From: Celeribacter baekdonensis | GTDB taxonomy: Bacteria; Pseudomonadota; Alphaproteobacteria; Rhodobacterales; Rhodobacteraceae | Direction of reading: 5' to 3' | Assembly (NCBI RefSeq): GCF_003047105.1 | Contig: NZ_CP028472.1 | Span: 124,001 to 188,000 of the forward strand | Length of the DNA stretch: 64,000 nucleotides | Part shown: positions 1-8,941 of the stretch, piece after piece | How positions within the stretch are numbered: the first letter of the stretch is position 1 | Layout: the number at the start of each line of letters is the position of its first letter | Notes under the pieces: model-generated | What the model was told of the DNA's origin: nothing | Databases searched by the model: none | The model's input: only the letters and a program-made list of their open reading frames with translations | Position numbers and translations under genes: made by a program

Positions 1-712
1 GACCTTGGTGTTTGGTGTTGCGGTCTACGCCATGCTTTATCGGCTGCGCACCGCGTATCTTGCGGTCGGGAGCTGGGTCGTTGCCGAAACTTTGATGCTG
101 ATTGCAAGCCGCCTTCCGGGCTTTGGTGGCGGGTCGGGTGCAAGCCTCCCGACGAGCCTGTTGCGCAGTTTGGGGGCGCGCGCGCCGGAACGGCTTTCGA
201 CGATCTACATTCTCGTCTTGGTCATGGCGGTTCTGGCTTTTGGTTTGATTTGGGGCTTAATGCGCTCGCGGATCGGCCTTGGCCTTGCCGCGTTGCGTGA
301 CAGCGAAGAGGGTGCCGCCGTTGCGGGAGTGAACACCCGCCTTGTGCGCGCGGCGAGCTTTATCCTCGCGGCTCCGATGGTTGGTCTCGTTGGTGTGCTC
401 ATCACGTTACAAAAGGGGCGGATTTCCCACATTGCCTCGTTTTCGATGCTCGATTGGACCATCTATGTGTTGTTCATCGTCGTGATTGGCGGGCTGGGGA
501 GCCTCGAAGGGCCGATCATCGGAACGCTGATCTTTTTCCTGCTGCGCGAACTGCTTCAGGATTACGGCACACTCTATCTCATCACGCTCGGCACGATCTC
601 GATCCTCGTTGTGCTTTTCGCGCCGAAAGGCGTCTGGGGGTTGGCACGGCGCAAATTGGGCCGCGATCTGATCCCGCTCACCCATGATCCGAAAACCGGA
701 GACTTGACATGA
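1..712 (+). CDS. Branched-chain amino acid-type ABC permease (LivM family), 5' end missing
   Basis: C-terminal part of an inner-membrane permease of the LivM family, the pore subunit of HAAT-type importers for branched-chain amino acids and other small carboxylates. The frame is already open at the window edge, so the true start lies upstream and about 235 residues are seen. Several hydrophobic helices alternate with short loops. The family's cytoplasmic coupling loop is visible (RIGLGLAALRDSEEGAAVAGV), followed by a GGLGSLEGPIIG segment typical of LivM. The stop overlaps the start of the next gene (ATGA), so the two are co-transcribed. It is a second Liv-type system, separate from the complete one on the minus strand at 7.5-13.5 kb. 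Family is clear; substrate is unknown. Confidence 0.85.
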   Translation, partial: TLVFGVAVYAMLYRLRTAYLAVGSWVVAETLMLIASRLPGFGGGSGASLPTSLLRSLGARAPERLSTIYILVLVMAVLAFGLIWGLMRSRIGLGLAALRDSEEGAAVAGVNTRLVRAASFILAAPMVGLVGVLITLQKGRISHIASFSMLDWTIYVLFIVVIGGLGSLEGPIIGTLIFFLLRELLQDYGTLYLITLGTISILVVLFAPKGVWGLARRKLGRDLIPLTHDPKTGDLT

Positions 713-1818
713 AAATCCAAGCCGCCATCGCCCGCGATCCAGGCAAGCTCAGCTACGAGACCCTGACACTCGACGTCCCTCGCCCCAATGAAATCCTTGT
801 GCGCGTCGTCGCCACCGGGATCTGTCACACCGATCTGTCCGCGATCAACCAGCTTTTGCCCGCGCGGCTGCCGATGGTGCCGGGCCACGAGGGCGCAGGC
901 ATTGTCGAGGCGGTCGGTTCGGCGGTCACCAAGGTCGCACCCGGTGATCATGTGGTGATGACCTATGATTATTGCGACGACTGCCGGGCCTGCCGGGATC
1001 ACGATCACACCTATTGTCATCACGCGGTGGAGCGGTGTTTCCTCGGCGATCGACCTGATGGCAGCAGCACACTTTTTGACGCTCAAGACGCCGTGGTCCA
1101 TGGTAGTTTCTTTGGCCAATCCTCTCTGGCCACCTATGCGCTGTGTTATGATCGCAATGTGATCAAGGTCCGTAAAGACGCGCCGCTGGATGTGCTCGGC
1201 CCACTCGCTTGCGGCATTCAAACCGGGGCGGGGGCAGTATTCAATGCGCTGGGGGTGACGAAACAAACGGATTTTGCCGTCTTTGGGGCAGGAGCCGTGG
1301 GGTTGAGTGCCGTCATGGCGGCGCATGTGGCGGGCGCGCCCACGATCATTGCGGTCGACATTTCCGAGGAGCGGCTTGAGATGGCCCGCGATTTTGGCGC
1401 AACCCATGTATTCAATAGCCGCACAGAAGATCCCGTCGCCTTTATTCAAAGTGTGACCGAGGGCGGTGTGTTACGCTCGCTGGACACAAGCGGCGTTCCC
1501 ACTGTCATGCAACAGGCGCTGGCCGCCACGGCTCCGCGTGGAACCTGCGGCTGGCTTGCGGGCGTTGATCCGGCGCTTGAAGTGCCAATCAATCCGACCT
1601 TTCTCTTGGCCGGGCGTAGTGTCAAAGGCATCATCGAAGGCGAAAGTCATGACGCACAGACGTTTATCACAAAACTTGTCGATCTTTACATGGAGGGGCG
1701 ATTTCCCTTTGATAAGATGTGCCAGTTTTACGAAATGGATCAATTGGAACAGGCTTTGGTCGACAGTAAATCTGGGGCGACGATCAAGCCGATCATTCGC
1801 TTTCACGCACAAAACTAA
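709..1818 (+). CDS. Zinc-dependent NAD alcohol dehydrogenase (aryl/benzyl alcohol dehydrogenase-like)
   Basis: Medium-chain dehydrogenase of 369 residues that would oxidise a primary or aromatic alcohol to the aldehyde with NAD+. The catalytic zinc ligands are visible: Cys in ATGICHTD near residue 38 and the GHEGAG segment near residue 63. The structural-zinc lobe has the spacing C-x2-C-x2-C-x7-C. The Rossmann motif GAGAVG lies near residue 195. Length and layout match XylB/AdhC-type aryl-alcohol dehydrogenases. The start overlaps the stop of the upstream Liv permease by four bases, so the two form the end of an operon that enters from outside the window. It converges with the aldehyde dehydrogenase at 1990-3435, which could use its product. 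Substrate is not determined. Confidence 0.88.
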   Translation: MKIQAAIARDPGKLSYETLTLDVPRPNEILVRVVATGICHTDLSAINQLLPARLPMVPGHEGAGIVEAVGSAVTKVAPGDHVVMTYDYCDDCRACRDHDHTYCHHAVERCFLGDRPDGSSTLFDAQDAVVHGSFFGQSSLATYALCYDRNVIKVRKDAPLDVLGPLACGIQTGAGAVFNALGVTKQTDFAVFGAGAVGLSAVMAAHVAGAPTIIAVDISEERLEMARDFGATHVFNSRTEDPVAFIQSVTEGGVLRSLDTSGVPTVMQQALAATAPRGTCGWLAGVDPALEVPINPTFLLAGRSVKGIIEGESHDAQTFITKLVDLYMEGRFPFDKMCQFYEMDQLEQALVDSKSGATIKPIIRFHAQN

Positions 1819-1947
1819 GTCCGCTTCTTAAGCTGTGCGGGAGCTTTCAAAGCATGCAGGAGATGAGATAAAGCGCCTTAGAACACTGTGGCAGTCTCGT
1901 GGATATGGTCTTTGTGCTCAATTGATCATACCCCACAGCGTGCAAGC

Positions 1948-1982
1948 TGCCTCTATATCAGCGGGGAGCCAACGTAGAGGCA
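1948..1982. repeat. Inverted repeat between convergent genes
   Basis: TGCCTCTA (1948-1955) and TAGAGGCA (1975-1982) form an 8-bp perfect stem with a 19-nt loop, in the 171-bp gap between convergent alcohol and aldehyde dehydrogenase genes. There is no T-run on either side, so it is at best a weak bidirectional terminator. Nothing else was recognised in this gap. Confidence 0.35.
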
Positions 1983-1989
1983 ACAAGGT

Positions 1990-3435
1990 CTAAAACGGAT
2001 AATGTTGTTTTGGATTCTCCACCGTAATCCAACGCAGATCGGTGAACTCGGCAATCCCAGCCTTGCCACCAAACCTGCCATAGCCCGAAGCCTTGACCCC
2101 GCCAAACGGCATTTGTGGCTCATCCGAAACCGTCGGCCCGTTGATGTGGCAAATGCCGCTCTCAATTCGGTTGGCAACTTCAAAAGCGCGCGTGATGTCT
2201 TGGGAAAACACTGCCGCCGACAGGCCATATTCGGTGTCATTGGCCACGCGCACCGCCTCGTCGGTGTCGCGCACGCGGATGATGGATTTCACCGGGCCAA
2301 AGCTTTCCTCGGCATAGATGCGCATGTCCGGGGTGACGCCATCCAAAAGCGTCGCGGAATGGATCGCGCCTGTGCGCGTGCCGCCCGCAACAAGGGTTGC
2401 GCCCTTGGCCGTCGCATCCGCAATCAACGCGTCCATTTTTTCGGCGGAGGCCTCTGTCACCAATGATCCCAAAACCACCTTGCCGCGTGGATCGCCATGG
2501 GGTAGCGCCGCCGCCCGTTTGGCCAAAGCCTCGACAAAGGCGTCGGCCATGGCGTCGACCACGATGATACGTTCGGTCGACATACAAATCTGACCTTGGT
2601 TCATAAAAGAGCCAAAAATCGCGGCGTTCACCGCGCCCTCCAAATCGGCGTCCTCCAAGATCACCAAAGGCGCTTTGCCACCGAGTTCCAACAACGCCGG
2701 TTTGAGGTTTTCCCCCGCCAAACGCCCGATGATCCGGCCCACGCCGGTGGAGCCAGTGAAGTTTACATGACGCACTTCGGGGGCTTCGATCAGCGCTTTG
2801 ACCACAGCGGCGGCGTCCGCAGGCGCGTTGGAGATCACGTTGATCGCCCCTTTTGGCAGGCCCGCCTCATTCAAACATTCGCCGATCAACCGATGGGTGC
2901 GCGGGCAGAGTTCGGAGGACTTCAACACCACTGTATTGCCACAAGCCAAAGCCATCGCCACTGCCCGCGTGCCTAAAATCACCGGCGCATTCCATGGTGC
3001 GATGCCAAGGCACACGCCTTTCGGCTTGGCCACGGCCATCGCCAAAGTGCCAGGTTTGTTGGCGGGGATCACCTCGCCGCCGATTTGAGTGGTCATCGCA
3101 CCCGCCTCGCGCAACATGCCCGCCGCCAAATGGGCGTTGAACCCGGCCCAGATCGTGGTTGCGCCGGTTTCCTTAACCATAGAGGCCACAAAATCCGCGT
3201 TGCGCGCCTCCATGATGTCGGCGGCTTTCATCAACAGCTTGCGCCGCGCTTCTGGCCCTGTGGCGGACCATTCGGCAAAGGCGGCTTGAGCGCTGGCCAC
3301 GGCTTTGAGCGCATCAGATATAGAGGCGGCTGCGGCTGTGGTCGCGATCTCTCCCGTCACCGGATCATGCCGATCAAAGGTCGCGCCGGCCTCGGCGGCC
3401 ACAAAGTCGCCCCCAATCAAAAAATTCAATGTCAT
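1990..3435 (-). CDS. NAD(P)-dependent aldehyde dehydrogenase (vanillin/salicylaldehyde dehydrogenase-like)
   Basis: Cytosolic aldehyde dehydrogenase of 481 residues that oxidises an aldehyde to the acid. Visible motifs are the cofactor turn FTGSTGVG at 226-233, the general base Glu250 in LLELGGKAP, and the catalytic Cys284 in NQGQICMS. Length and motifs are full and normal for the family. It resembles vanillin/salicylaldehyde dehydrogenases, which fits the alcohol dehydrogenases around it. It is the last gene of the long minus-strand operon that starts with the binding protein at 13470, and lies 11 bases downstream of the SDR gene. It would be the final oxidation step that turns the pathway's aldehyde into an acid. 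Substrate is inference. Confidence 0.9.
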   Translation of the reverse strand: MTLNFLIGGDFVAAEAGATFDRHDPVTGEIATTAAAASISDALKAVASAQAAFAEWSATGPEARRKLLMKAADIMEARNADFVASMVKETGATTIWAGFNAHLAAGMLREAGAMTTQIGGEVIPANKPGTLAMAVAKPKGVCLGIAPWNAPVILGTRAVAMALACGNTVVLKSSELCPRTHRLIGECLNEAGLPKGAINVISNAPADAAAVVKALIEAPEVRHVNFTGSTGVGRIIGRLAGENLKPALLELGGKAPLVILEDADLEGAVNAAIFGSFMNQGQICMSTERIIVVDAMADAFVEALAKRAAALPHGDPRGKVVLGSLVTEASAEKMDALIADATAKGATLVAGGTRTGAIHSATLLDGVTPDMRIYAEESFGPVKSIIRVRDTDEAVRVANDTEYGLSAAVFSQDITRAFEVANRIESGICHINGPTVSDEPQMPFGGVKASGYGRFGGKAGIAEFTDLRWITVENPKQHYPF

Positions 3436-3446
3436 CTCTCTCTCCC

Positions 3447-4235
3447 TTAGCTCAAACCATTGCTCGTTGCCTCGATATGCGCGCGCATACCGCCGTCACA
3501 GGCGATGTTGACACCGCGCAACCAAACCGAGCCCTCGGAGAGCAAAAACGCCACAACCGGAGCAATATCGGTCGGCGCCCCCGGACGGTCCATGATCCGC
3601 ATATCTTCTTCGGCACGTTCGCCCAGAGTTTCAAGGAAGTCACCTAAAATTGGCGTGTCCACCGGGCCGGGGCTGACCGCGTTCATCCGAATACCACGGT
3701 CGCGCCACATCCAACGCATTTCATGTGTCCAAGCCACAAGCGCTTGTTTCGTAAAAAAATAGCTGTTGTCCGTGGTGATGTCATGTGCCGCACAAAACCC
3801 GGGAACGCCAGCATGGGTGAGGCTGGCGGCGGCCTTGATTTTATCCACCTCATCTTCCCAGCCAAGCCCCGCCAAAGAGGCCAGATTGACGATAGACGCC
3901 CCGTCTTTCAGACTGTCCACCAGCCCCAGCGTCAGCTTTTTAAGCGCCACGAGATTGACCGTCACCACCACCTCTTTCGGGGCAGTCGGCGGCACGCCCG
4001 CGATATTGGCAAGCCCGTCAGCCTGTTCGGTCTTCAGCGTTTCGATCAGCGCCTCCAACCCCGCCTCATCAGTCAAATCGACCTGATGAAAGGCATCAAG
4101 CGCAACTGTCGGCGTATTGCGGTCGACACCAATGACGCGCGCGCCTGCGGCTTTGACTTGCTTGGCGGTTTCCTGTCCGATGCCAGAAGAGACGCCGGTG
4201 ATGATAATGGTTTTCCCTGTCAACATCTCGCTCAC
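3447..4235 (-). CDS. Short-chain dehydrogenase (coniferyl-alcohol / hydroxysteroid dehydrogenase-like)
   Basis: SDR of 262 residues with the NAD-binding TGVSSGIG at residues 13-20 and the catalytic pair in SYFFTK (Tyr-x3-Lys). A Ser is available in the preceding NLASLAG strand. The long insert before the active Tyr (about 25 residues rich in Ala/Asp) is typical of the coniferyl-alcohol dehydrogenase / 3-alpha-hydroxysteroid dehydrogenase branch. It likely interconverts an alcohol and a ketone or aldehyde. Its start overlaps the stop of the monooxygenase gene by four bases, so it is translationally coupled. Together with the monooxygenase, hydrolase and aldehyde dehydrogenase it forms a ring- or ketone-degrading set. 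The exact substrate cannot be read from sequence. Confidence 0.87.
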   Translation of the reverse strand: MSEMLTGKTIIITGVSSGIGQETAKQVKAAGARVIGVDRNTPTVALDAFHQVDLTDEAGLEALIETLKTEQADGLANIAGVPPTAPKEVVVTVNLVALKKLTLGLVDSLKDGASIVNLASLAGLGWEDEVDKIKAAASLTHAGVPGFCAAHDITTDNSYFFTKQALVAWTHEMRWMWRDRGIRMNAVSPGPVDTPILGDFLETLGERAEEDMRIMDRPGAPTDIAPVVAFLLSEGSVWLRGVNIACDGGMRAHIEATSNGLS

Positions 4236-5707
4236 TCCGCTGCCGTCAGGGATTGGGTGGTATAGCCTGCCGGGTGGAAACGGCCGTTCTCATCCCGGAA
4301 ACTATGGGCAAAATCCGGCCAGATCAGTGTCAAACGCCCCGAGCGTTCATCAACGTACCAAGATTTACAGCCGCCCGCGAGCCAGACCGTGCCCTGAGAC
4401 ATCACGTCGATTTTGTCCATGTAGGCCTCTTCGGCCTCGGGTTTGACCTCGATCACTGACACGTTTTGCGCCTCAATATGATCCAGCGCGCCGAGGATGT
4501 AATCAACCTGCGCTTCGATGATATAGACCACAGAATTGTGCCCCAGCCCGGTGTTCGGACCGTTGATGATAAACAGGTTCGGATAGCCATGCACTGCAAT
4601 GGAATCATAGGCCTGCATCCCCTTGTCCCAATGAGCATCCAAGCTGATGCCCTCGGCCCCAAAAATTCGCGCCGCAAACGGCGGGCGCACGGCTTCAAAG
4701 CCGGTGGCAAAGATCAACACGTCCAATTCATAGGCCTCACCCGATGCGCCAATCGCTTTGGTGCCGTCCACACGCGCCAAGGCTGAAGCTTCAAGTGTGG
4801 TGTTCTCGGCGGCAATCGCCGGGTAATAGGTGTTTGAAATCAAAAGACGTTTGCAGCCAATTTCGTAATCCGGCGTGAGCTTTTTCAAAAGCTCAGGGTC
4901 TTTGATATGGGTCTCGCGATGGCTCACGGCCAAGGTTTTGGCCTCTTCCAAAAACCGCGGTATGTTGCGGCGTTGGGCAAAGTTGAACTCGCCCGCCCAG
5001 AAAATTTCAGAGCGCATATCCTCGATCACGCTGGGATCGCGGCGGCACATCCGGCGTTCGCCCGCCGTGTATTCGCGATCCCACCGTGGCACCATATAGG
5101 GCGCGGAACGTTGAAACACGACCATTTCAGAGGCGCATTTTTGCATCTCAGGAATGATCTGAATCGCGGAGGCGCCAGAGCCAATCACCCCAATGCGTTT
5201 GCCATTGAGATCAACGGAATGATCCCAATCGGCGGAGTGGAAGACCTCACCTTTGAAGCTGTCGAGACCGTCAATTTTGGGCATATGCCCATCGGCCAAA
5301 TGGCCCGTTCCCGTGATCAGGATTTTCGCCCGGTAGGTGCCGTTGGAGGTCTCAACTACCCATTCATTGGCCTCGGCGTCCCAACGGCTTTCCAACATAT
5401 CGGTGTCGAAATGGATATGTGGGAGGATGCCCTCATCTTCGGCGCAGGTACGGATGTAGGATTGGATCTCCCCACCCGGCGAAAACACTCGCGTCCAGTC
5501 GGGGTTGGGCAGGTAGCTGTAGGAATAAAGGTGGCTTGGCACGTCGCAGGCGATACCCGGATAATGGTTGTCGCGCCATGTGCCGCCGACATCATTGGCG
5601 CGCTCAATCAGGACAAAATCCTCGCGGCCGGTGCGTTTTAATTGGATCGCCATGCCGAGGCCCGCAAACCCCGCGCCGATGATCAGGATCGGTGTGTTGG
5701 TGGTCAT
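4232..5707 (-). CDS. Baeyer-Villiger-type flavin monooxygenase
   Basis: FAD/NADPH monooxygenase of 491 residues that would insert an oxygen next to a carbonyl, turning a ketone into an ester or lactone. The FAD Rossmann motif GAGFAG starts at residue 11. The first family motif GGTWRDNHYPGIACD lies at 41-55. The type I Baeyer-Villiger fingerprint F-x-G-x3-H-x3-W-D is exact at 151-162 (FKGEVFHSADWD). The second nucleotide fold GSGASA is at 176-181. These separate it from plain flavin-containing N-oxygenases. It sits directly upstream of an SDR and downstream of an alpha/beta hydrolase, the usual partners that make the ketone and open the ester. Activity is well supported; the substrate is unknown. 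Confidence 0.88.
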   Translation of the reverse strand: MTTNTPILIIGAGFAGLGMAIQLKRTGREDFVLIERANDVGGTWRDNHYPGIACDVPSHLYSYSYLPNPDWTRVFSPGGEIQSYIRTCAEDEGILPHIHFDTDMLESRWDAEANEWVVETSNGTYRAKILITGTGHLADGHMPKIDGLDSFKGEVFHSADWDHSVDLNGKRIGVIGSGASAIQIIPEMQKCASEMVVFQRSAPYMVPRWDREYTAGERRMCRRDPSVIEDMRSEIFWAGEFNFAQRRNIPRFLEEAKTLAVSHRETHIKDPELLKKLTPDYEIGCKRLLISNTYYPAIAAENTTLEASALARVDGTKAIGASGEAYELDVLIFATGFEAVRPPFAARIFGAEGISLDAHWDKGMQAYDSIAVHGYPNLFIINGPNTGLGHNSVVYIIEAQVDYILGALDHIEAQNVSVIEVKPEAEEAYMDKIDVMSQGTVWLAGGCKSWYVDERSGRLTLIWPDFAHSFRDENGRFHPAGYTTQSLTAAE

Positions 5708-5721
5708 ATTTTAGGTCCTCC

Positions 5722-6564
5722 TTAGGGCTTTTGCGCCGGAATGATCGTTCCAGCCGGATAGGCGTCGGGCTTGGCGGAAAAACGATCGACGTAGTGGAAA
5801 AGTTCTGCGGCGCGTTCATGCACAACTGCATGGCCTGCGGGGATTTCGGCATACCGCGCGTCTTCAATAGCACCAAACAATTGTTTTGAATGATGTTTTG
5901 GCACCATCATGTCATAGGTGCCGCCCATCACCAGCGTCTTGGCGGTGATGGTTTCGCAGGCGGCCGTGATGTCGATCCTTGTGTTGAGATCCATCTGTTT
6001 ATCAACAAAGGGGCTCATTTTGAGCATCTCGGCCGCCGCGATCATGTCGTCCAGCGTTTTCATGTTCATGAAGGCGGGGGAAAAGGCGCAGAAGGTCATA
6101 TATTCCGTGATCAACGGGCTGTTTTGATCGCGCAGCGCACGCCAAACATGGTTGCGCATCTGTTGGTGGACGTCGGTTTTCAACCAGCCTGCGACCAAGA
6201 TTAAATTGGCGATTTTTGCGCCCATCTCAGAGGCGGCTTGCGCGGCGACAACCGCGCCAAGCGAATAGCCCATCAAGGTCACCGTCCCCTCAGGCACCTC
6301 AGTTTCAATCACCGCACGCACCTGCGCCACCAGATCGGACAGCTCAAGCGTGTCGCCCTTGGGCTCAGACCAATCCAGCGCTATCACCCGCTGGCGATAG
6401 GCCATCATCGGAAAAATATAGCCGTAATGGCCATCAATCGACCCGGCGGTGCCATGTATAAGCACAAGCGGTACGCGGGCATTGTCCGGTCCGGCCACGC
6501 GGTAGCGCACAGTCACACCATTCACGGTGATCTCGCCTTCACGGAAAGGTTGGGTGTCGAGCAT
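5722..6564 (-). CDS. Alpha/beta-fold hydrolase (esterase/lactonase-like)
   Basis: Hydrolase of 280 residues. The start at 6564 is chosen over the longer frame (to 6627) because a strong ribosome-binding site (GAAGGAGAG) lies just before it. The oxyanion HG motif (LIHGTAG) is at about residue 36, and the nucleophile Ser101 sits in GYSLG. A late Asp (GGTYDMMVP) and His (AGHAVVHE) complete the triad. It belongs to the broad lipase/lactonase/C-C hydrolase family. Placed just upstream of the Baeyer-Villiger gene in the same operon, it most plausibly hydrolyses the ester or lactone that enzyme makes. A meta-cleavage C-C hydrolase role is the main alternative but no ring-cleavage dioxygenase is nearby. 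Confidence 0.8.
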   Translation of the reverse strand: MLDTQPFREGEITVNGVTVRYRVAGPDNARVPLVLIHGTAGSIDGHYGYIFPMMAYRQRVIALDWSEPKGDTLELSDLVAQVRAVIETEVPEGTVTLMGYSLGAVVAAQAASEMGAKIANLILVAGWLKTDVHQQMRNHVWRALRDQNSPLITEYMTFCAFSPAFMNMKTLDDMIAAAEMLKMSPFVDKQMDLNTRIDITAACETITAKTLVMGGTYDMMVPKHHSKQLFGAIEDARYAEIPAGHAVVHERAAELFHYVDRFSAKPDAYPAGTIIPAQKP

Positions 6565-6688
6565 GTCTTCTCTCCTTCTCAACAAATCTTCCCCGTCCAC
6601 AGCCCTACACATGCAGAGCTTTGGCACCGTCTCGGGCGCGCCAGACGGGGGATTTAAGTTAATGATTGGGGGTACACCCCCGCTAAAG

Positions 6689-7456
6689 TCAGGCGGTCGG
6701 GATATGAAACCCGCCGTCTACGTAAATCGGTTGTCCTGTCACATAAGGGAGCGCGCCGGAGGCCAATGAGGCCGTCACCGTGCCAATGTCATGGGGCTCG
6801 CCCCAGCGTCTTTGAGCCACGGCCCCACTGTCGATATAGGCGTCGATCTTGTCGGCCGGCGCCGACCCGGTCATCTCGGTGCGGATAAAGCCGGGGCGAA
6901 TTTCATGCACCGCAATGCCATGCGTACCCAACCGGTCGGCATAGAGTTTTGCCACCATCGACAGCCCGGCTTTTGAAACGCAATACGGGCTGCGATCGGT
7001 CGAGACATGGCTTGCGGCAATCGAGGTGATGAAGGTGATCGAGCGGTAGCTGTCCACTTTGCGGCTCACCATGCGTTTGGCCAGTTCCTGGGTGAAAAAG
7101 AACGTCCCGCGCAGGTTCACGCCAAGGTTCATGTCAAAAGCCGCCGCTCCGATCTCCAACAGATCGGTCAAAGGCCGCGAGGCGATACCCGCATTGTTCA
7201 CCAGTGCATCCACCGGGCCAAGTGCGGCCTCGGCAGCGTCAATCGCACCTGCATGGCATCCAAGATCGGCCAAATCCATCGGACCAAACCACGCTTTCGC
7301 GCCCAAAGCCTCAAGCTCTCTCACCACAGCTTCGGCCTTTTTATCGACCACAAGGTCAAGCCCCGCCACGTCAAATCCGGCCTTGGCCAAGCCCAAAGCG
7401 ATGCCACGGCCAAGCCCCTGACGAGCCCCGGTGACTAGTGCAACAGGTCGGGTCAT
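6689..7456 (-). CDS. Short-chain dehydrogenase/reductase
   Basis: Classical SDR of 255 residues with TGARQGLG near the N-terminus, the NNAG structural motif after strand 4, and the active site Tyr-x3-Lys in SPYCVSKAG. It resembles 3-oxoacyl-ACP-reductase-like alcohol dehydrogenases. The start lies one base after the LivF stop, so expression is coupled to the transporter. A gap of about 120 bases separates it from the hydrolase. It probably oxidises the imported alcohol to the ketone used by the Baeyer-Villiger enzyme, but which of the three SDRs does which step cannot be told from sequence. Confidence 0.85.
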   Translation of the reverse strand: MTRPVALVTGARQGLGRGIALGLAKAGFDVAGLDLVVDKKAEAVVRELEALGAKAWFGPMDLADLGCHAGAIDAAEAALGPVDALVNNAGIASRPLTDLLEIGAAAFDMNLGVNLRGTFFFTQELAKRMVSRKVDSYRSITFITSIAASHVSTDRSPYCVSKAGLSMVAKLYADRLGTHGIAVHEIRPGFIRTEMTGSAPADKIDAYIDSGAVAQRRWGEPHDIGTVTASLASGALPYVTGQPIYVDGGFHIPTA

Positions 7457-7457
7457 T

Positions 7458-8186
7458 TCATACCTCCAGCCATTCGGCGCGCACGTCCGGGGCGTCCATC
7501 AACCCCTGCGGCGTGCCTTCAAACACGATTTCGCCATGGCCCATGACGTAAAGCCTGTGGGAAATATCCAAAGCGATGACCAATTTCTGTTCAACCAACA
7601 GGATCGACACGCCCTTGGCGGCGATCTGTTCCAACAACGCACCGACGGCGGCGACCATTTTGGGCGCGAGGCCCTCGGTCGGCTCATCGACCATAATCAA
7701 ATCCGGGTCGCCAATCAGAGTGCGGCAGATTGTCAGCATCTGTTGCTCACCGCCCGACAGCGATCCAGCATTGGTTTCCGCACGGGTGCGCAGCACCGGA
7801 AAAAGATCAAAAATCTCCTCCATAGACCACCGCCCTTCGCCTTTCGGTTTAAGCCCTAGGATCAGATTCTCACGCACCGTCAAATCCGGGAAAACATCGC
7901 GGCTTTCGGGGACATAGCCGATCCCGGCATGGGCGATTTTATGCGGTTTTTGCCCGCCCAAAGCGAGACCGGAAAATGCCACCTCGCCCTTGGTCGTCAC
8001 TGCCCCCATGATCGCCTTCAACAGCGTCGAGCGCCCGGCACCATTGCGGCCCAAAAGCGAAACGATTTCGCCGCGCTTCACCTCTAAATTGACGCCATGC
8101 AGGATGTGGCTTTTGCCATACCAAGCCTCAAGTCCGTGCACCGACAAAAGCGTTTCGGCGGTGATGGTCAACTCTGGCTTGCTCAT
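7458..8186 (-). CDS. livF: Liv-type ABC transporter ATPase LivF
   Basis: Cytoplasmic ATP-binding subunit of 242 residues that drives a HAAT-type importer together with LivG. Walker A at residues 46-54 reads GRNGAGRST, with Arg52 where the family consensus has Lys. The signature LSGGEQQ and Walker B (LIMVDEPTEGLAP) are intact. The Arg form is known from many LivF proteins, which usually pair with a Lys-bearing LivG, so it need not abolish function. Start overlaps the LivG stop by four bases (ATGA). Neighbours are LivG, LivM, LivH and a binding protein, a complete system. Confidence 0.92.
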   Translation of the reverse strand: MSKPELTITAETLLSVHGLEAWYGKSHILHGVNLEVKRGEIVSLLGRNGAGRSTLLKAIMGAVTTKGEVAFSGLALGGQKPHKIAHAGIGYVPESRDVFPDLTVRENLILGLKPKGEGRWSMEEIFDLFPVLRTRAETNAGSLSGGEQQMLTICRTLIGDPDLIMVDEPTEGLAPKMVAAVGALLEQIAAKGVSILLVEQKLVIALDISHRLYVMGHGEIVFEGTPQGLMDAPDVRAEWLEV

Positions 8187-8941
8187 GCCGCGTCCTCCTC
8201 GGTTGCGCCCAAATAGGCCTCTTGCACGGCCGTGTTGGCACGGATGTCCTCAGGCGTACCGGTGGCGATGATCTCACCGTAGACCAAGACCGAAATGCGG
8301 TCCGCCATCTCAAAGATCACGCCCATGTCATGTTCAACCATCAACAAAGTCTTGCCCTCGGTCACTTTCATGATCAACTCAAGCGCCGCGTCCGTCTCCG
8401 AATGGCTCATCCCGGCCATCGGCTCATCAAGTAACAACGTATGTGCGCCAGAGGCCACCGCAAGACCCAGTTCCAGTGCGCGTTGTTCCGGGTAACTCAG
8501 GCTTTCGGCGCTGTCATCGCGGCGATGGGTCAGGCTCAATTGCTCAAGAAGCCGATCACATTCCTCCGCCACATCGCGTAGTCCTGCGGTCGGCCGTAGG
8601 ATCGAATAGCGATGACCTAGTTTCCACAGCACCGCACAGCGTAGGTTTTCCAAAACCGTCATCTGCGGGAAAATATTGGTGATTTGAAACGATCGCGACA
8701 AGCCCATCCGTACGATCTCCGCAGGCGGCTTTCCGGCGATGTTATGACCGTCAAACAAGATCTCGCCCGATGTCGGCGCGATGCGCCCGGAAATCAAGTG
8801 AAACAACGTCGATTTTCCTGCCCCGTTTGGCCCGATCAAGGCGTGACGTTCACCTTTGCGCAGGTCCAGATTGACGCCGCGAATGATCTCGACCGGGCCA
8901 AAGGATTTACGCAATTTGCGCAGTTCTAACGCGGAGTTCAT
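8183..8941 (-). CDS. livG: Liv-type ABC transporter ATPase LivG
   Basis: ATP-binding subunit of 252 residues, partner of LivF. The open frame runs further upstream to 9328, but that part overlaps LivM and lacks similarity. The start is set at 8941, where ATG overlaps the LivM stop (ATGA). Walker A is canonical (GPNGAGKST, 37-45). The signature is the LivG form LSYPEQR, followed by Walker B (LLLDEPMAGM). The long Q-loop/insert region with SRSFQITNIFPQMTVLEN is typical of LivG. It forms the nucleotide-binding heterodimer that powers the LivHM pore. Confidence 0.92.
   Translation of the reverse strand: MNSALELRKLRKSFGPVEIIRGVNLDLRKGERHALIGPNGAGKSTLFHLISGRIAPTSGEILFDGHNIAGKPPAEIVRMGLSRSFQITNIFPQMTVLENLRCAVLWKLGHRYSILRPTAGLRDVAEECDRLLEQLSLTHRRDDSAESLSYPEQRALELGLAVASGAHTLLLDEPMAGMSHSETDAALELIMKVTEGKTLLMVEHDMGVIFEMADRISVLVYGEIIATGTPEDIRANTAVQEAYLGATEEDAA

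Noticed and set aside
4232..5707. Annotation as a plain flavin-containing monooxygenase or a siderophore N-hydroxylase
   Set aside because: The Baeyer-Villiger fingerprint and the upstream GGTWRDNHYPG motif are both complete.
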